The translations under genes and the position numbers were made by a program. A DNA stretch of 9,454 bases from contig DJBQ01000155.1 in NCBI GenBank assembly GCA_002430125.1, positions 394 through 9,847 of the forward strand. The letters run 5' to 3'. This DNA is from Rhodobacterales bacterium UBA5972 (lineage in GTDB: Bacteria; Pseudomonadota; Alphaproteobacteria; Rhodobacterales; Rhodobacteraceae). The notes under the pieces are model-generated. The model was given only the letters and a program-made list of their open reading frames with translations. It was not told the origin of the DNA and searched no databases. Below, one piece after another: positions 1 to 5,991 of the stretch (the stretch's first letter is position 1; each line of letters starts with the position of its first letter).

Positions 1-931
1 GCCGCCAGCCGATATTGTTTTGGTGCCACCAAACCCACTGGTTGGGAATAAATGGTTGAAAATGTTGGATAATATTCCAGACATTAAGGCGCGTATTTGC
101 CCGGACGAACAGGCAATCATGGCCATGGAAGACGCTGAATTGCCTGATGTTTTTGTGATCCATGCCCGGCTTGGGGCTTATGGCGACGGTTTGCGGTTGG
201 TGTCGCATCTGCGATCACGCCCGAAATCACGCCATTCGGCGGTGGTTCTGGCCGTGCCTAAGGGCGATCAGGACAAGGCAGCCAAGGGGCTCGATCTTGG
301 GGCGAATGACTATCTGTTTGATCCGTTTGAACCCGCCGAACTGATCGCCCGCCTGACTGGGCAAATTCGCCATAAACGCATGTCCGACAGCCTGCGCAAC
401 AATGTAACCGACACGCTGCGTTTGGCCGCAACCGACCCTTTGACCGGACTTTATAACCGCCGGTATGCCCGCCAGCACCTTAGCAAAATTGTCGAACGGT
501 CCTGCGAAAGCCGCAAGGGATTCGCGCTGATGCTGCTTGATATCGACAACTTCAAACGTGTGAACGATCTGAACGGTCATGCCGCAGGGGATCAGGTGCT
601 TAAGGAATTTGCCATCAGAATGCAGGAAAACCTGCGCGGCATAGACCTGATTTCGCGCCTTGGCGGCGAAGAATTTCTGATTGCGATGCCAGACACCAGC
701 GAAGCGCAGGCACGCACAGCCTCGGAAAGGTTGCGACGGGTTATCGAGGAATCGCCGTTTGCTGCCCTAAATGGCAGCCGTCATTTGAATATCACGGTCA
801 GCATCGGCGTCACATTGGGCGATCCCGATATGCCGGACGTGGATGCCTTGATCGCTGAAGCGGACAAAGCGCTTTACGCGTCAAAATCCGAAGGGCGAAA
901 CATGGTAACCTTGTTCACGCGTGCCGCCTAA
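1..931 (+). CDS. pleD: PleD-like diguanylate cyclase response regulator (5'-truncated by window edge)
   Basis: The reading frame is open from base 2, so the true start lies upstream and a TTG at 20 is only an internal codon. The visible part begins at the first strand of a receiver-like domain (about 2-360), followed by a GGDEF domain (about 430-925). The catalytic GGEEF motif is at 662-676, and an RxxD inhibitory site (R at 635, D at 644) sits exactly five residues before it, so product feedback is expected. DPLTGLYNRR and the DIDNFKRVND stretch, which carries metal and GTP-binding residues, are present. The receiver-like domain is degenerate: His (161-163) stands where the phosphoacceptor Asp is expected, and Asp (320-322) replaces the conserved Lys before Pro-Phe. 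This matches the second, adaptor receiver of PleD (REC-REC-GGDEF). It would make cyclic di-GMP from two GTP when the first receiver, outside the window, is phosphorylated. Orthology to pleD rests on this architecture and remains an inference. Confidence 0.87.
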   Translation, partial: PPADIVLVPPNPLVGNKWLKMLDNIPDIKARICPDEQAIMAMEDAELPDVFVIHARLGAYGDGLRLVSHLRSRPKSRHSAVVLAVPKGDQDKAAKGLDLGANDYLFDPFEPAELIARLTGQIRHKRMSDSLRNNVTDTLRLAATDPLTGLYNRRYARQHLSKIVERSCESRKGFALMLLDIDNFKRVNDLNGHAAGDQVLKEFAIRMQENLRGIDLISRLGGEEFLIAMPDTSEAQARTASERLRRVIEESPFAALNGSRHLNITVSIGVTLGDPDMPDVDALIAEADKALYASKSEGRNMVTLFTRAA

Positions 932-952
932 AAGCGCCGGATCAACGACGGG

Positions 953-1423
953 TCAACGTCGGTGACCTGCAAGGCGGGTTGCAAATTCCACCCGTTGCTC
1001 TGGCGTCATCGCGTCTATTCTGTACATCAGTATGCCGTGTCCGACCGCAACATTGCCCGAAATAACCTGACCATGCCGCGCCAAAACTGCGGCAACGGCC
1101 GCGCTGTCGTAAGGTTGAACCGTCAACGCCGCCGACAATTCCTTTAGATGCGCGTAAATCGCCGGCTTTCCGATACTCTCGCTGTCATTGTTCTTGGCAA
1201 TCGCCTGGATCAATGCCTGTTTGCTTTCGTCGTCCAGCGCCCGAATATAGGCCCGCAATCCCAACGCATTGGCTGCGCGGAACTCGCGGATATGTTCAGG
1301 TGCTCCGCGCAAAACGGCGCCGCCAACCAGACCTACGACCAACAGGTTAGCCCCCAAGGACAGCACCAGCAGATATTGATACCAACGCCATTTTCGTGTT
1401 TTTGAGTGCTCAGGTTCAGTCAT
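953..1423 (-). CDS. Membrane-anchored periplasmic metal-sensor-like protein (CnrX/CpxP/Spy-type, Metal_resist family)
   Basis: This 156-residue protein has a charged N-terminus (1-14), one hydrophobic segment (about 16-38) and a helical, probably periplasmic domain (about 40-156). The C-terminal motif MTPEQR (139-144) resembles the LTxxQ motif of CpxP, Spy and CnrX-like proteins. H129 and M133 have the H-x3-M spacing of two of the CnrX metal ligands, but the paired N-terminal histidines of CnrX are not both present (only H44), so metal binding is uncertain. It starts 3 bp after the stop of the anti-sigma-like gene, with a good ribosome site (AGAGG) inside that gene's end, so it is translated from the same transcript. 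In this context it probably senses an envelope signal and controls the anti-sigma protein. A purely protective chaperone or metal-binding role is the main alternative. Its 3' end faces the pleD-like gene across a 21-bp gap with no obvious terminator. Confidence 0.75.
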   Translation of the reverse strand: MTEPEHSKTRKWRWYQYLLVLSLGANLLVVGLVGGAVLRGAPEHIREFRAANALGLRAYIRALDDESKQALIQAIAKNNDSESIGKPAIYAHLKELSAALTVQPYDSAAVAAVLARHGQVISGNVAVGHGILMYRIDAMTPEQRVEFATRLAGHRR

Positions 1424-1426
1424 CGC

Positions 1427-1810
1427 TCATCCCTCTGCCATTAGATCATCAAGGCTGAATTCACTTGCAGCACCAGTTTCCAGTCCGGCACTTACCGCCA
1501 ACGCATCGGTGAACGCAGTTACACCAACCGGCGCTGTGTAGCCTAGAAAAACGCCGAGAGCCAGAAAACTAGCCAAGGCTGATCCCGCCTGCCAACCGCC
1601 AAAAAGACGCGACATATCAAACCTTTTGATTGGGCGAACAATGGCACGTTCCGGCAGCGCCCAAGGTTGCGGTTGCGCGCGTTTGGCATCTGCCAGCACG
1701 TTCAGCATAAGTCGGTCCGAGGGCGTATCCCCTTCGGCTTGTCCGGCCGCAAAAAATGCTGCAAGATCCTGATCCATATCAGCTTCCTGTAAAATATCCT
1801 TGCGTGTCAT
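1427..1810 (-). CDS. Small single-TM protein, probable anti-sigma factor of the adjacent ECF sigma
   Basis: This is a 127-residue protein with no family I can name with certainty. It has a hydrophilic N-terminal half (1-70), one hydrophobic segment (about 72-92) and a short acidic C-terminal tail ending in SLDDLMAEG. There is no HxxxCxxC zinc anti-sigma motif. The start used here gives an ATGA overlap (1807-1810) with the sigma gene, which suggests translational coupling. A second ATG at 1777 (protein beginning MDQDLAAFF) is preceded by AGGAAG at suitable spacing and may be the real start, giving 116 residues. The position directly after a sigma gene and before a periplasmic sensor-like gene, the size and the single membrane segment all fit a membrane anti-sigma factor such as CnrY. 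Function is inferred from context, not from a recognised domain. Confidence 0.72.
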   Translation of the reverse strand: MTRKDILQEADMDQDLAAFFAAGQAEGDTPSDRLMLNVLADAKRAQPQPWALPERAIVRPIKRFDMSRLFGGWQAGSALASFLALGVFLGYTAPVGVTAFTDALAVSAGLETGAASEFSLDDLMAEG

Positions 1811-2388
1811 CCGTCCAGTCCCAATTCTTGTTTGCGCCCCAAAAGCATTACTGCAAGGCCGCGTTTTCCGCGCGCGATCAAGCTTTCGACCGCTTCAACG
1901 CTGATGTCCAAAACTTCGGCGATTTCCGGGTTCGCCAAGCCTTCGATATGCCGCAATACCACGGCCTCGCGCTGTCGATCCGGCAATTTTGCCAAGGCGC
2001 CATTCAACGCCTCGGCCCGATTATCGCTGATCATCCGCGCCTCAATTCCCGGTGTGTCATCCATCGGTTCGGCGATAGCATCCAGTGCCACGCCGCGGCG
2101 CTTGCGCAGCCGGTCCGTACACAAGTTTGTCGTCACCCGGTAAAGCCAGGTTGAAACCTTTGCCTCGCCTTGCCGCCATTCAGGAGCAATCTTCCACAGG
2201 CGCAACATGCCTTCCTGCGTCACATCCTCGGCCTCGGCCGCGTCTGACAACAATCGTTTTGCCAGCCGAAAGACCATCGGCGTCAACCGCGCCGTAAGCG
2301 ACGCCGCAGCCATGCTGTCGCCATTGCCATAAAGCGCCAGCAATGCGTCATCACTCAGGTCTGTCATGGCGTCAAAAGGCATCTGCAT
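1807..2388 (-). CDS. ECF-type RNA polymerase sigma factor
   Basis: This 193-residue protein has the two-domain layout of ECF sigma factors. Region 2 (about 30-98) includes the core-binding stretch EAEDVTQEGMLRLWK and the -10-recognising segment around STWLYRVTTNLCTDRLRKRR (79-98). After an acidic linker (about 100-125), region 4 (about 127-178) opens with LPDRQREAVVLRHIEG and carries a helix-turn-helix that would read the -35 element. No extra C-terminal domain is present. The start is uncertain: TTG at 2394, ATG at 2388, 2382 and 2367 are all in frame, and none has a clear Shine-Dalgarno sequence. I use ATG 2388. The stop overlaps the start of the next gene by ATGA. It would direct RNA polymerase to a small regulon, probably including this cluster, when released from the anti-sigma protein. 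Confidence 0.9.
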   Translation of the reverse strand: MQMPFDAMTDLSDDALLALYGNGDSMAAASLTARLTPMVFRLAKRLLSDAAEAEDVTQEGMLRLWKIAPEWRQGEAKVSTWLYRVTTNLCTDRLRKRRGVALDAIAEPMDDTPGIEARMISDNRAEALNGALAKLPDRQREAVVLRHIEGLANPEIAEVLDISVEAVESLIARGKRGLAVMLLGRKQELGLDG

Positions 2389-2409
2389 GACCAAATCGGG
2401 TAGTTCGTT

Positions 2410-2454
2410 TTGCCTGGAAAGGCAATTGGTCCGGCTACTGCGCGCAGCCGGACC
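2410..2454 (-). terminator. Two adjacent hairpins between EF-hand gene and sigma gene (possible partial terminator or attenuator)
   Basis: The 82-bp spacer holds two perfect inverted repeats. The first in transcription order pairs GGTCCGGCT (2428-2436) with AGCCGGACC (2446-2454), a 9-bp stem with a 9-nt loop, starting 16 nt after the EF-hand stop codon. The second pairs TTGCCT (2410-2415) with AGGCAA (2420-2425), a 6-bp stem with a 4-nt loop. No U-tract follows either on the - strand, so this is not a classical intrinsic terminator. It may reduce read-through into the sigma gene or protect the 3' end of the EF-hand mRNA. Confidence 0.45.
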
Positions 2455-2470
2455 GGCGTTTCAAACCAGC

Positions 2471-2959
2471 TTAGTCGTGTTTTTTCATGCCGAAGCCGTG
2501 TTCCATGCCATGCTTGCGCATCGCTTGCATTTCTTCGGTCGAAATTGCGCCGTCGCCATCGGTGTCAAGACGCGCCATCATGCGTTCCATTCGTGGGTTT
2601 TGTTCCGCTTCTGCGAGGCTGATCTTACCATCGCCATCGGTGTCACCGCGTTTCATCATATGCTCGACCCGGTCGGCGATACGCTTTTGGGCGCGTTCAT
2701 TGCCCGCCGCCAGCATCTCGTCTTTCGACAGAAAACCATCGCCATCCGTATCAAAGGTTGCGAACTGCGCCTTTTGCGCGGCGGCGATTTCGGCGGTGGT
2801 GACTTTGCCGTCACCATCAACGTCCATGCGTTCAAAAAACGCCTGCGGGCCGTGATGCTGTTTGCCTTCGCCGTCTTTGGCAGCCATGGCAGGCACCAAG
2901 GAAACTGCGGCGATAGCCACTGAGATTGCACCAAGGGTTAAGAATCTGCTCGTTTTCAT
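2471..2959 (-). CDS. Secreted calcium-binding protein with four EF-hands
   Basis: This 162-residue protein starts with a Sec signal peptide (1-26: KTSR, hydrophobic core, cleavage probably after PAMA), so it acts in the periplasm or outside the cell. Four canonical EF-hand loops follow, each with D-x-D-G-D-G: residues 46-57 (DVDGDGKVTTAE), 70-81 (DTDGDGFLSKDE), 106-117 (DTDGDGKISLAE) and 132-143 (DTDGDGAISTEE). All keep the Glu at loop position 12, so Ca2+ binding is expected. They form two pairs joined by a basic, Met-rich helix. The C-terminal tail (about 147-162) is rich in His, Met and Lys and could bind a transition metal. The start ATG has GGAG eight bases upstream. The gene is first in a line with the sigma, anti-sigma and sensor genes, so it is either the output of that system or part of its sensing. 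Which ligand matters in vivo is unknown. Confidence 0.9.
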   Translation of the reverse strand: MKTSRFLTLGAISVAIAAVSLVPAMAAKDGEGKQHHGPQAFFERMDVDGDGKVTTAEIAAAQKAQFATFDTDGDGFLSKDEMLAAGNERAQKRIADRVEHMMKRGDTDGDGKISLAEAEQNPRMERMMARLDTDGDGAISTEEMQAMRKHGMEHGFGMKKHD

Positions 2960-3143
2960 TTGTTACGCTCCGTTTGCAACAAGGCCGCCTGTTTGCTGCC
3001 TTTCACACACTCAAACGCCGCTCGTGGCAGTTTCCGTCGGATTATTTTTGCAGGCTTTGCGACATCGCGACGCAAGCGCTCCGGAATGGGTGGGTTTTCT
3101 TACCGACAGCGCGTATCTGTCCAACACCAGACAGGACAAATTG
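2960..3143. promoter_or_regulatory. Divergent promoter region between EF-hand gene and DUF983 gene
   Basis: This 184-bp non-coding stretch separates two divergent genes and must hold their promoters unless one is read through. It carries an AT-rich patch near 3040-3050 and a short inverted repeat, TTGCG (3057-3061) with CGCAA (3071-3075). I could not assign -35/-10 boxes with confidence on either strand. On the - strand there is GGAG (RBS) before 2959; on the + strand AGGAC (3133-3137 region) before 3144. Confidence 0.5.
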
Positions 3144-3578
3144 ATGACCAACCCAGCCAGTACAGATCGCCCATTAAAGCCAGCAATTCTGCGTGGTGTC
3201 CGGTTGAAGTGCCCCAATTGCGGTGCGGGGCCTTTAATGAAATCCTACCTGAAAACCCGCGACACCTGTGCTGTGTGTGGCGAAGAATTGTTTCATCACC
3301 GCGCTGATGACGGCCCGGCCTATTTGACAATTCTGGTTTCAGGCCACTTGCTGGCGCCGATGCTACTTATAGTTTTTACCACATTCCGGCCTGACCCGTT
3401 GCTTATGGCAATCGGGTTTGTGTCGGTATTTGTCACTTTAGCGCTGTTTTTATTGCCGCGCTTCAAGGGCCTGTTCGTCGCAATTCAATGGGCAAAGCGG
3501 ATGCATGGCTTTCAACTGGATGGCAGCCATAATGCCACCGGATCAACTGGACAAGCGCTGCCTGATCCGACAATCTAG
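3144..3578 (+). CDS. DUF983 family membrane protein with zinc ribbon
   Basis: This 144-residue protein carries an N-terminal zinc-ribbon-like pattern, CPNC (23-26) and CAVC (42-45), then the DUF983 signature DDGPAYLTILVSGH (55-68) and two membrane segments (about 60-80 and 85-105), with a basic stretch RFKGLFVAIQWAKR after them. The frame is open further upstream to 2862, but that would overlap the EF-hand gene on the other strand. ATG 3144 is preceded by AGGAC at good spacing and gives the usual family length. The molecular function of DUF983 is not known. The NUDIX gene starts 26 bp downstream on the same strand, so the two are probably cotranscribed. This pairing is, as I recall, common in Rhodobacteraceae. 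Confidence 0.88.
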   Translation: MTNPASTDRPLKPAILRGVRLKCPNCGAGPLMKSYLKTRDTCAVCGEELFHHRADDGPAYLTILVSGHLLAPMLLIVFTTFRPDPLLMAIGFVSVFVTLALFLLPRFKGLFVAIQWAKRMHGFQLDGSHNATGSTGQALPDPTI

Positions 3579-3604
3579 CGCTGAACAACTCTGATCGGGC
3601 TCCA

Positions 3605-4285
3605 ATGGACAAGACCCAAATCCGCAACGCAGCAACGGTGATTGTGTTGCGCGACAAATTCACTGAGCCAAAGGTTCTGATGGGTCAGCGCGGCAAAAAC
3701 GCCGCCTTCATGCCGTCAAAATTCGTCTTTCCCGGTGGCGCCTTAGACAGCGCTGACAGTAATGTCCCCCTTGCGAGCCCCTTGTCAGATCAATGTATGG
3801 CGCGTCTGCGCACCGACGCCGACCCGACCTTGGCCGTGCCGCTTATTCTGGCGGCTTTGCGTGAAATGTGGGAAGAAACCGGATTGTTACTGGGCCGACC
3901 TGACGTGGCCGCCAAAGAACTTGCCGCGAATATGCCCGAAGATTGGCGCACTTATTTTGAACACGGCGTTATGCCAACCGGTGAGGGCATGAAGTTCGTT
4001 TTCCGCGCCATAACCCCCCCCGGCCGTCCGCGCCGGTTTGATGCGCGGTTCTTTCTGGTCGATGCCGACCGGATTGTCAGCGATCTGGATGATTTCTCGC
4101 AAGCCAGCGAAGAACTCAGCATGCTGCAATGGATCCCGCTGGAAAAGGCCCGCAGCTTTGACTTGCCGTTTATCACCGAAGTGGTACTGGCCGAGGTCGA
4201 GGCTGACCTGAAAGAACCCGACCGCAACGCTCGCGTGCCATTCTTTTATAACGAAGAAGGCCGGTCGTTTTTCGCCCGCCTTTGA
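3605..4285 (+). CDS. NUDIX hydrolase with expanded Nudix box (NUDT19/CoA-diphosphatase-like)
   Basis: This 226-residue protein opens with a Nudix-fold strand (AATVIVLRD, 9-17) and the substrate-side FPGGALDSAD (42-51). The metal-binding helix REMWEETG (86-93) matches the second half of the Nudix box (RExxEExG), whose glutamates bind Mg2+ or Mn2+. In the standard box (Gx5Ex7REUxEExGU) the Arg lies 14 residues after the Gly. Here the distance from G45 to R86 is 41, so about 27 residues are inserted, as in the NUDT19/RP2p type. It would hydrolyse a nucleoside-diphosphate-linked substrate in the cytoplasm. CoA or a CoA derivative is a family-based guess, not shown by the sequence. The ribosome site is weak (GGG about ten bases upstream). 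It is likely the second gene of a DUF983-NUDIX operon. Confidence 0.88.
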   Translation: MDKTQIRNAATVIVLRDKFTEPKVLMGQRGKNAAFMPSKFVFPGGALDSADSNVPLASPLSDQCMARLRTDADPTLAVPLILAALREMWEETGLLLGRPDVAAKELAANMPEDWRTYFEHGVMPTGEGMKFVFRAITPPGRPRRFDARFFLVDADRIVSDLDDFSQASEELSMLQWIPLEKARSFDLPFITEVVLAEVEADLKEPDRNARVPFFYNEEGRSFFARL

Positions 4286-4300
4286 CGACCGCCTCTTTTA

Positions 4301-4333
4301 TAAGGCCAGATTTTCCGCTATCTAAGGCCAGAT
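4301..4333 (-). promoter_or_regulatory. Tandem TauR-like boxes upstream of tauR (reverse orientation)
   Basis: TAAGGCCAGAT occurs at 4301-4311 and again, identical, at 4323-4333, 22 bp apart start to start. Read on the - strand each gives CTGGCCTTA, differing by one base from CTGGACTTA found upstream of xsc, where the two boxes have the same 22-bp period. The pair lies in the tauR leader, just before its ribosome site, a position that suits autorepression. Assignment to TauR is inference from motif and spacing. Confidence 0.6.
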
Positions 4334-4337
4334 AGCG
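4316..4337 (+). other. Perfect 8-bp hairpin in the tauR leader
   Basis: CGCTATCT (4316-4323) pairs perfectly with AGATAGCG (4330-4337) around the 6-nt loop AAGGCC. The second TauR-like box lies within this element, and its 3' arm touches the GAGG ribosome site (4337-4340) of tauR. It could be an RNA hairpin limiting tauR translation or simply dyad symmetry of the operator. Confidence 0.55.
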
Positions 4338-4344
4338 AGGTATC

Positions 4345-5802
4345 ATGGCAATAGGCGAAGAGACATTCTTTCTGGATCCGGGATTTCAGGGCACATTACA
4401 AAGCCAGATTCAACAAATCGTGGCCTCGGCTGTGCTGTCCGGGCGGTATCGCCCCGGCGAAAAAATGCCAAGCTCGCGCCGACTTGCCACCCATCTGGGA
4501 ATATCACGCATAACGGTTACGCTGGCCTATAACGAATTGGTGGCCGACGATTACCTGTCATCGACCAGCCGTTCTGGATATTATATTTCAGCCACAGCGC
4601 CGGTTTCGCCGTTGCCTGACACCAGCTTTAGCCAAGGCAACGACACCGTCGATTGGAACCGTGCATTACAACGCAAATTCACCGGTGCGCGGCTTGTGGA
4701 AAAACCTGCCGACTGGCGAAAGTATCCTTATCCGTTCATCTATGGGCAGGCCGATCCCGAACTGTTCAACCAATCCAGCTGGCGGCTCTGCGCGCATCAG
4801 GCACTTGGTAAGAAAGATTTCGACAGCTTAACTTCGGATTACGCCGAACGCGATGACCCTGAACTGGTCAATTTCATCGCTCGCCACACCCTGCCGCGGC
4901 GCGGTATTCTGGCAAGACCCGAACAGATTCTGGTCACGGTCGGCGCGCAAAATGCCCTGTGGATGGTCGCGCAAATTCTGCTGCAAAAAGGCCGCGTCGC
5001 AGCCTATGAAGACCCGGGTTATCCCGGCCTGCGGGATATCCTGCGCCATGCCGGTAGCCAAAACCACCCGATTGCCGTTGACGCGCTTGGCCTGCCGCCC
5101 TCTCTTTTGCCGCCAGACGTTGATGTGGTCTTTACGACCCCAAGCCATCAATGCCCCACCACCGTAACAATGCCGATATCCCGTCGCCATGAAATGCTGA
5201 AACTGGCCCGCGAACGGGATTTTTTGGTGATTGAAGACGATTACGAGTTCGAAATGAGCTTTCTGAAACCCCCGACCCCGGCCCTCAAATCACTGGATCA
5301 GGATGGCCGGGTTATTTACGTCGGCAGCTTTTCAAAATCATTGTTTCCCGGCCTCAGACTTGGCTATCTGGTCGGCTCGGAGCCGTTCATCGCGCAAGCC
5401 CGCGCCCTACGCCACGCGCTGTTGCGCCATCCGCCCGGTCATATCCAACGCACAACCGCCTATTTTCTGGCGCTTGGGCATTACGACGCCATGGTGAAAA
5501 CCATGCGCGATGCCTTTCACAAACGTCGCGCCGTGATGGACAAAGCCTTGGCTGCAACACCTTTGCGCGTCGAAGGCAGCGCCGGGTTTGGCGGATCAAG
5601 CCTTTGGGTGAAAGCCCCCGACGGTATCGACACTCAAATACTGGCCGCAAAACTGCGCACCAACGGCGTGTTGATCGAACCCGGCAGCCCGTTTTTTGAC
5701 GACGATAATGCCCCGAATAACTATTTCCGCCTCGCCTATTCCTCGATTGCCGCAGAAAAAATCCCCGAAGGCGTGCGCCGGATCGACGCCGCCCTGAACT
5801 GA
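4345..5802 (+). CDS. tauR: TauR, MocR-family (GntR-aminotransferase) regulator of taurine/sulfonate catabolism
   Basis: This 485-residue protein is a fusion of a GntR-type winged helix-turn-helix (about 13-81, including RPGEKMPSSRRLATHLGISR) and a fold-type I aminotransferase-like domain (about 115-485), the MocR/GabR layout. The PLP-binding residues are present: D298 and Y300 in EDDYEF, and the Schiff-base lysine K331 in SFSKSLFPGLRLGY. The 33-residue Asp-to-Lys spacing equals that of GabR. R462 in FRLAYSS is a candidate substrate-carboxylate arginine. Such proteins bind DNA as dimers and sense an amine through PLP; for TauR of Rhodobacter capsulatus this is linked to taurine. The location directly upstream of xsc-pta and the flanking box pairs support the name. 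A GAGG ribosome site lies four bases before ATG 4345. A terminator follows the gene, so it is a separate unit from xsc. Confidence 0.9.
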   Translation: MAIGEETFFLDPGFQGTLQSQIQQIVASAVLSGRYRPGEKMPSSRRLATHLGISRITVTLAYNELVADDYLSSTSRSGYYISATAPVSPLPDTSFSQGNDTVDWNRALQRKFTGARLVEKPADWRKYPYPFIYGQADPELFNQSSWRLCAHQALGKKDFDSLTSDYAERDDPELVNFIARHTLPRRGILARPEQILVTVGAQNALWMVAQILLQKGRVAAYEDPGYPGLRDILRHAGSQNHPIAVDALGLPPSLLPPDVDVVFTTPSHQCPTTVTMPISRRHEMLKLARERDFLVIEDDYEFEMSFLKPPTPALKSLDQDGRVIYVGSFSKSLFPGLRLGYLVGSEPFIAQARALRHALLRHPPGHIQRTTAYFLALGHYDAMVKTMRDAFHKRRAVMDKALAATPLRVEGSAGFGGSSLWVKAPDGIDTQILAAKLRTNGVLIEPGSPFFDDDNAPNNYFRLAYSSIAAEKIPEGVRRIDAALN

Positions 5803-5837
5803 TCCTTCATCATAGTTTCAAAAATACTCCGGGAGCG

Positions 5838-5858
5838 CGAGGGCAGCGCCCTCGTTTT
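5838..5858 (+). terminator. Intrinsic terminator after tauR
   Basis: CGAGGGC (5838-5844) pairs with GCCCTCG (5848-5854) around the loop AGC, followed by TTTT (5855-5858). It begins 36 bp after the tauR stop. Just before it, AATACTCCGGGAG (5823-5835) is of a kind I recall as frequent after genes in Rhodobacteraceae. It separates tauR from the xsc promoter region. Confidence 0.8.
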
Positions 5859-5876
5859 GGCCGCAGGTCAAAGGCG

Positions 5877-5908
5877 CTGGACTTATCCGTGTCTAAATCT
5901 GGACCTAA
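5877..5908 (+). promoter_or_regulatory. Tandem TauR boxes upstream of xsc
   Basis: CTGGACTTAT (5877-5886) and CTGGACCTAA (5899-5908) are direct repeats 22 bp apart, about two helical turns, so both lie on one DNA face. They closely match the CTGGACTTAA direct repeats that I recall as required for TauR activation of taurine genes in R. capsulatus. They end 83 bp before the xsc start codon. A possible -10 element (CATAAC, 5929-5934) lies 20 bp downstream with no good -35, as expected for an activator-dependent promoter. Confidence 0.8.
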
Positions 5909-5991
5909 CGCTTTGCCCCTTCATGTTTCATAACCCGCGCAACGCCAAACGGCGGATTCCCTAGCCAAATTTTTTCTCAAGGATTCCAGAC

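Noticed and set aside
227..580. Antisense open frame within the diguanylate cyclase gene
   Set aside because: Shadow of a gene with intact GGDEF signatures; no independent support.
2389..2394. TTG start of the sigma factor at 2394
   Set aside because: No ribosome site supports it and an ATG lies two codons downstream; the choice among nearby ATGs remains open.
3013..3035. ECF-type promoter (GGAAAC ... CGTTT) on the - strand before the EF-hand gene
   Set aside because: The gap between the two elements is only 12 nt, too short for the usual ECF spacing.
3057..3075. Inverted repeat TTGCG/CGCAA in the divergent promoter region as an operator
   Set aside because: Only 5-bp arms with a 9-nt gap in a GC-rich region; easily chance.
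2862..3143. N-terminal extension of the DUF983 frame by 94 codons
   Set aside because: It overlaps the EF-hand gene and its promoter on the other strand, has no family similarity, and ATG 3144 has a good ribosome site and gives the normal DUF983 length.
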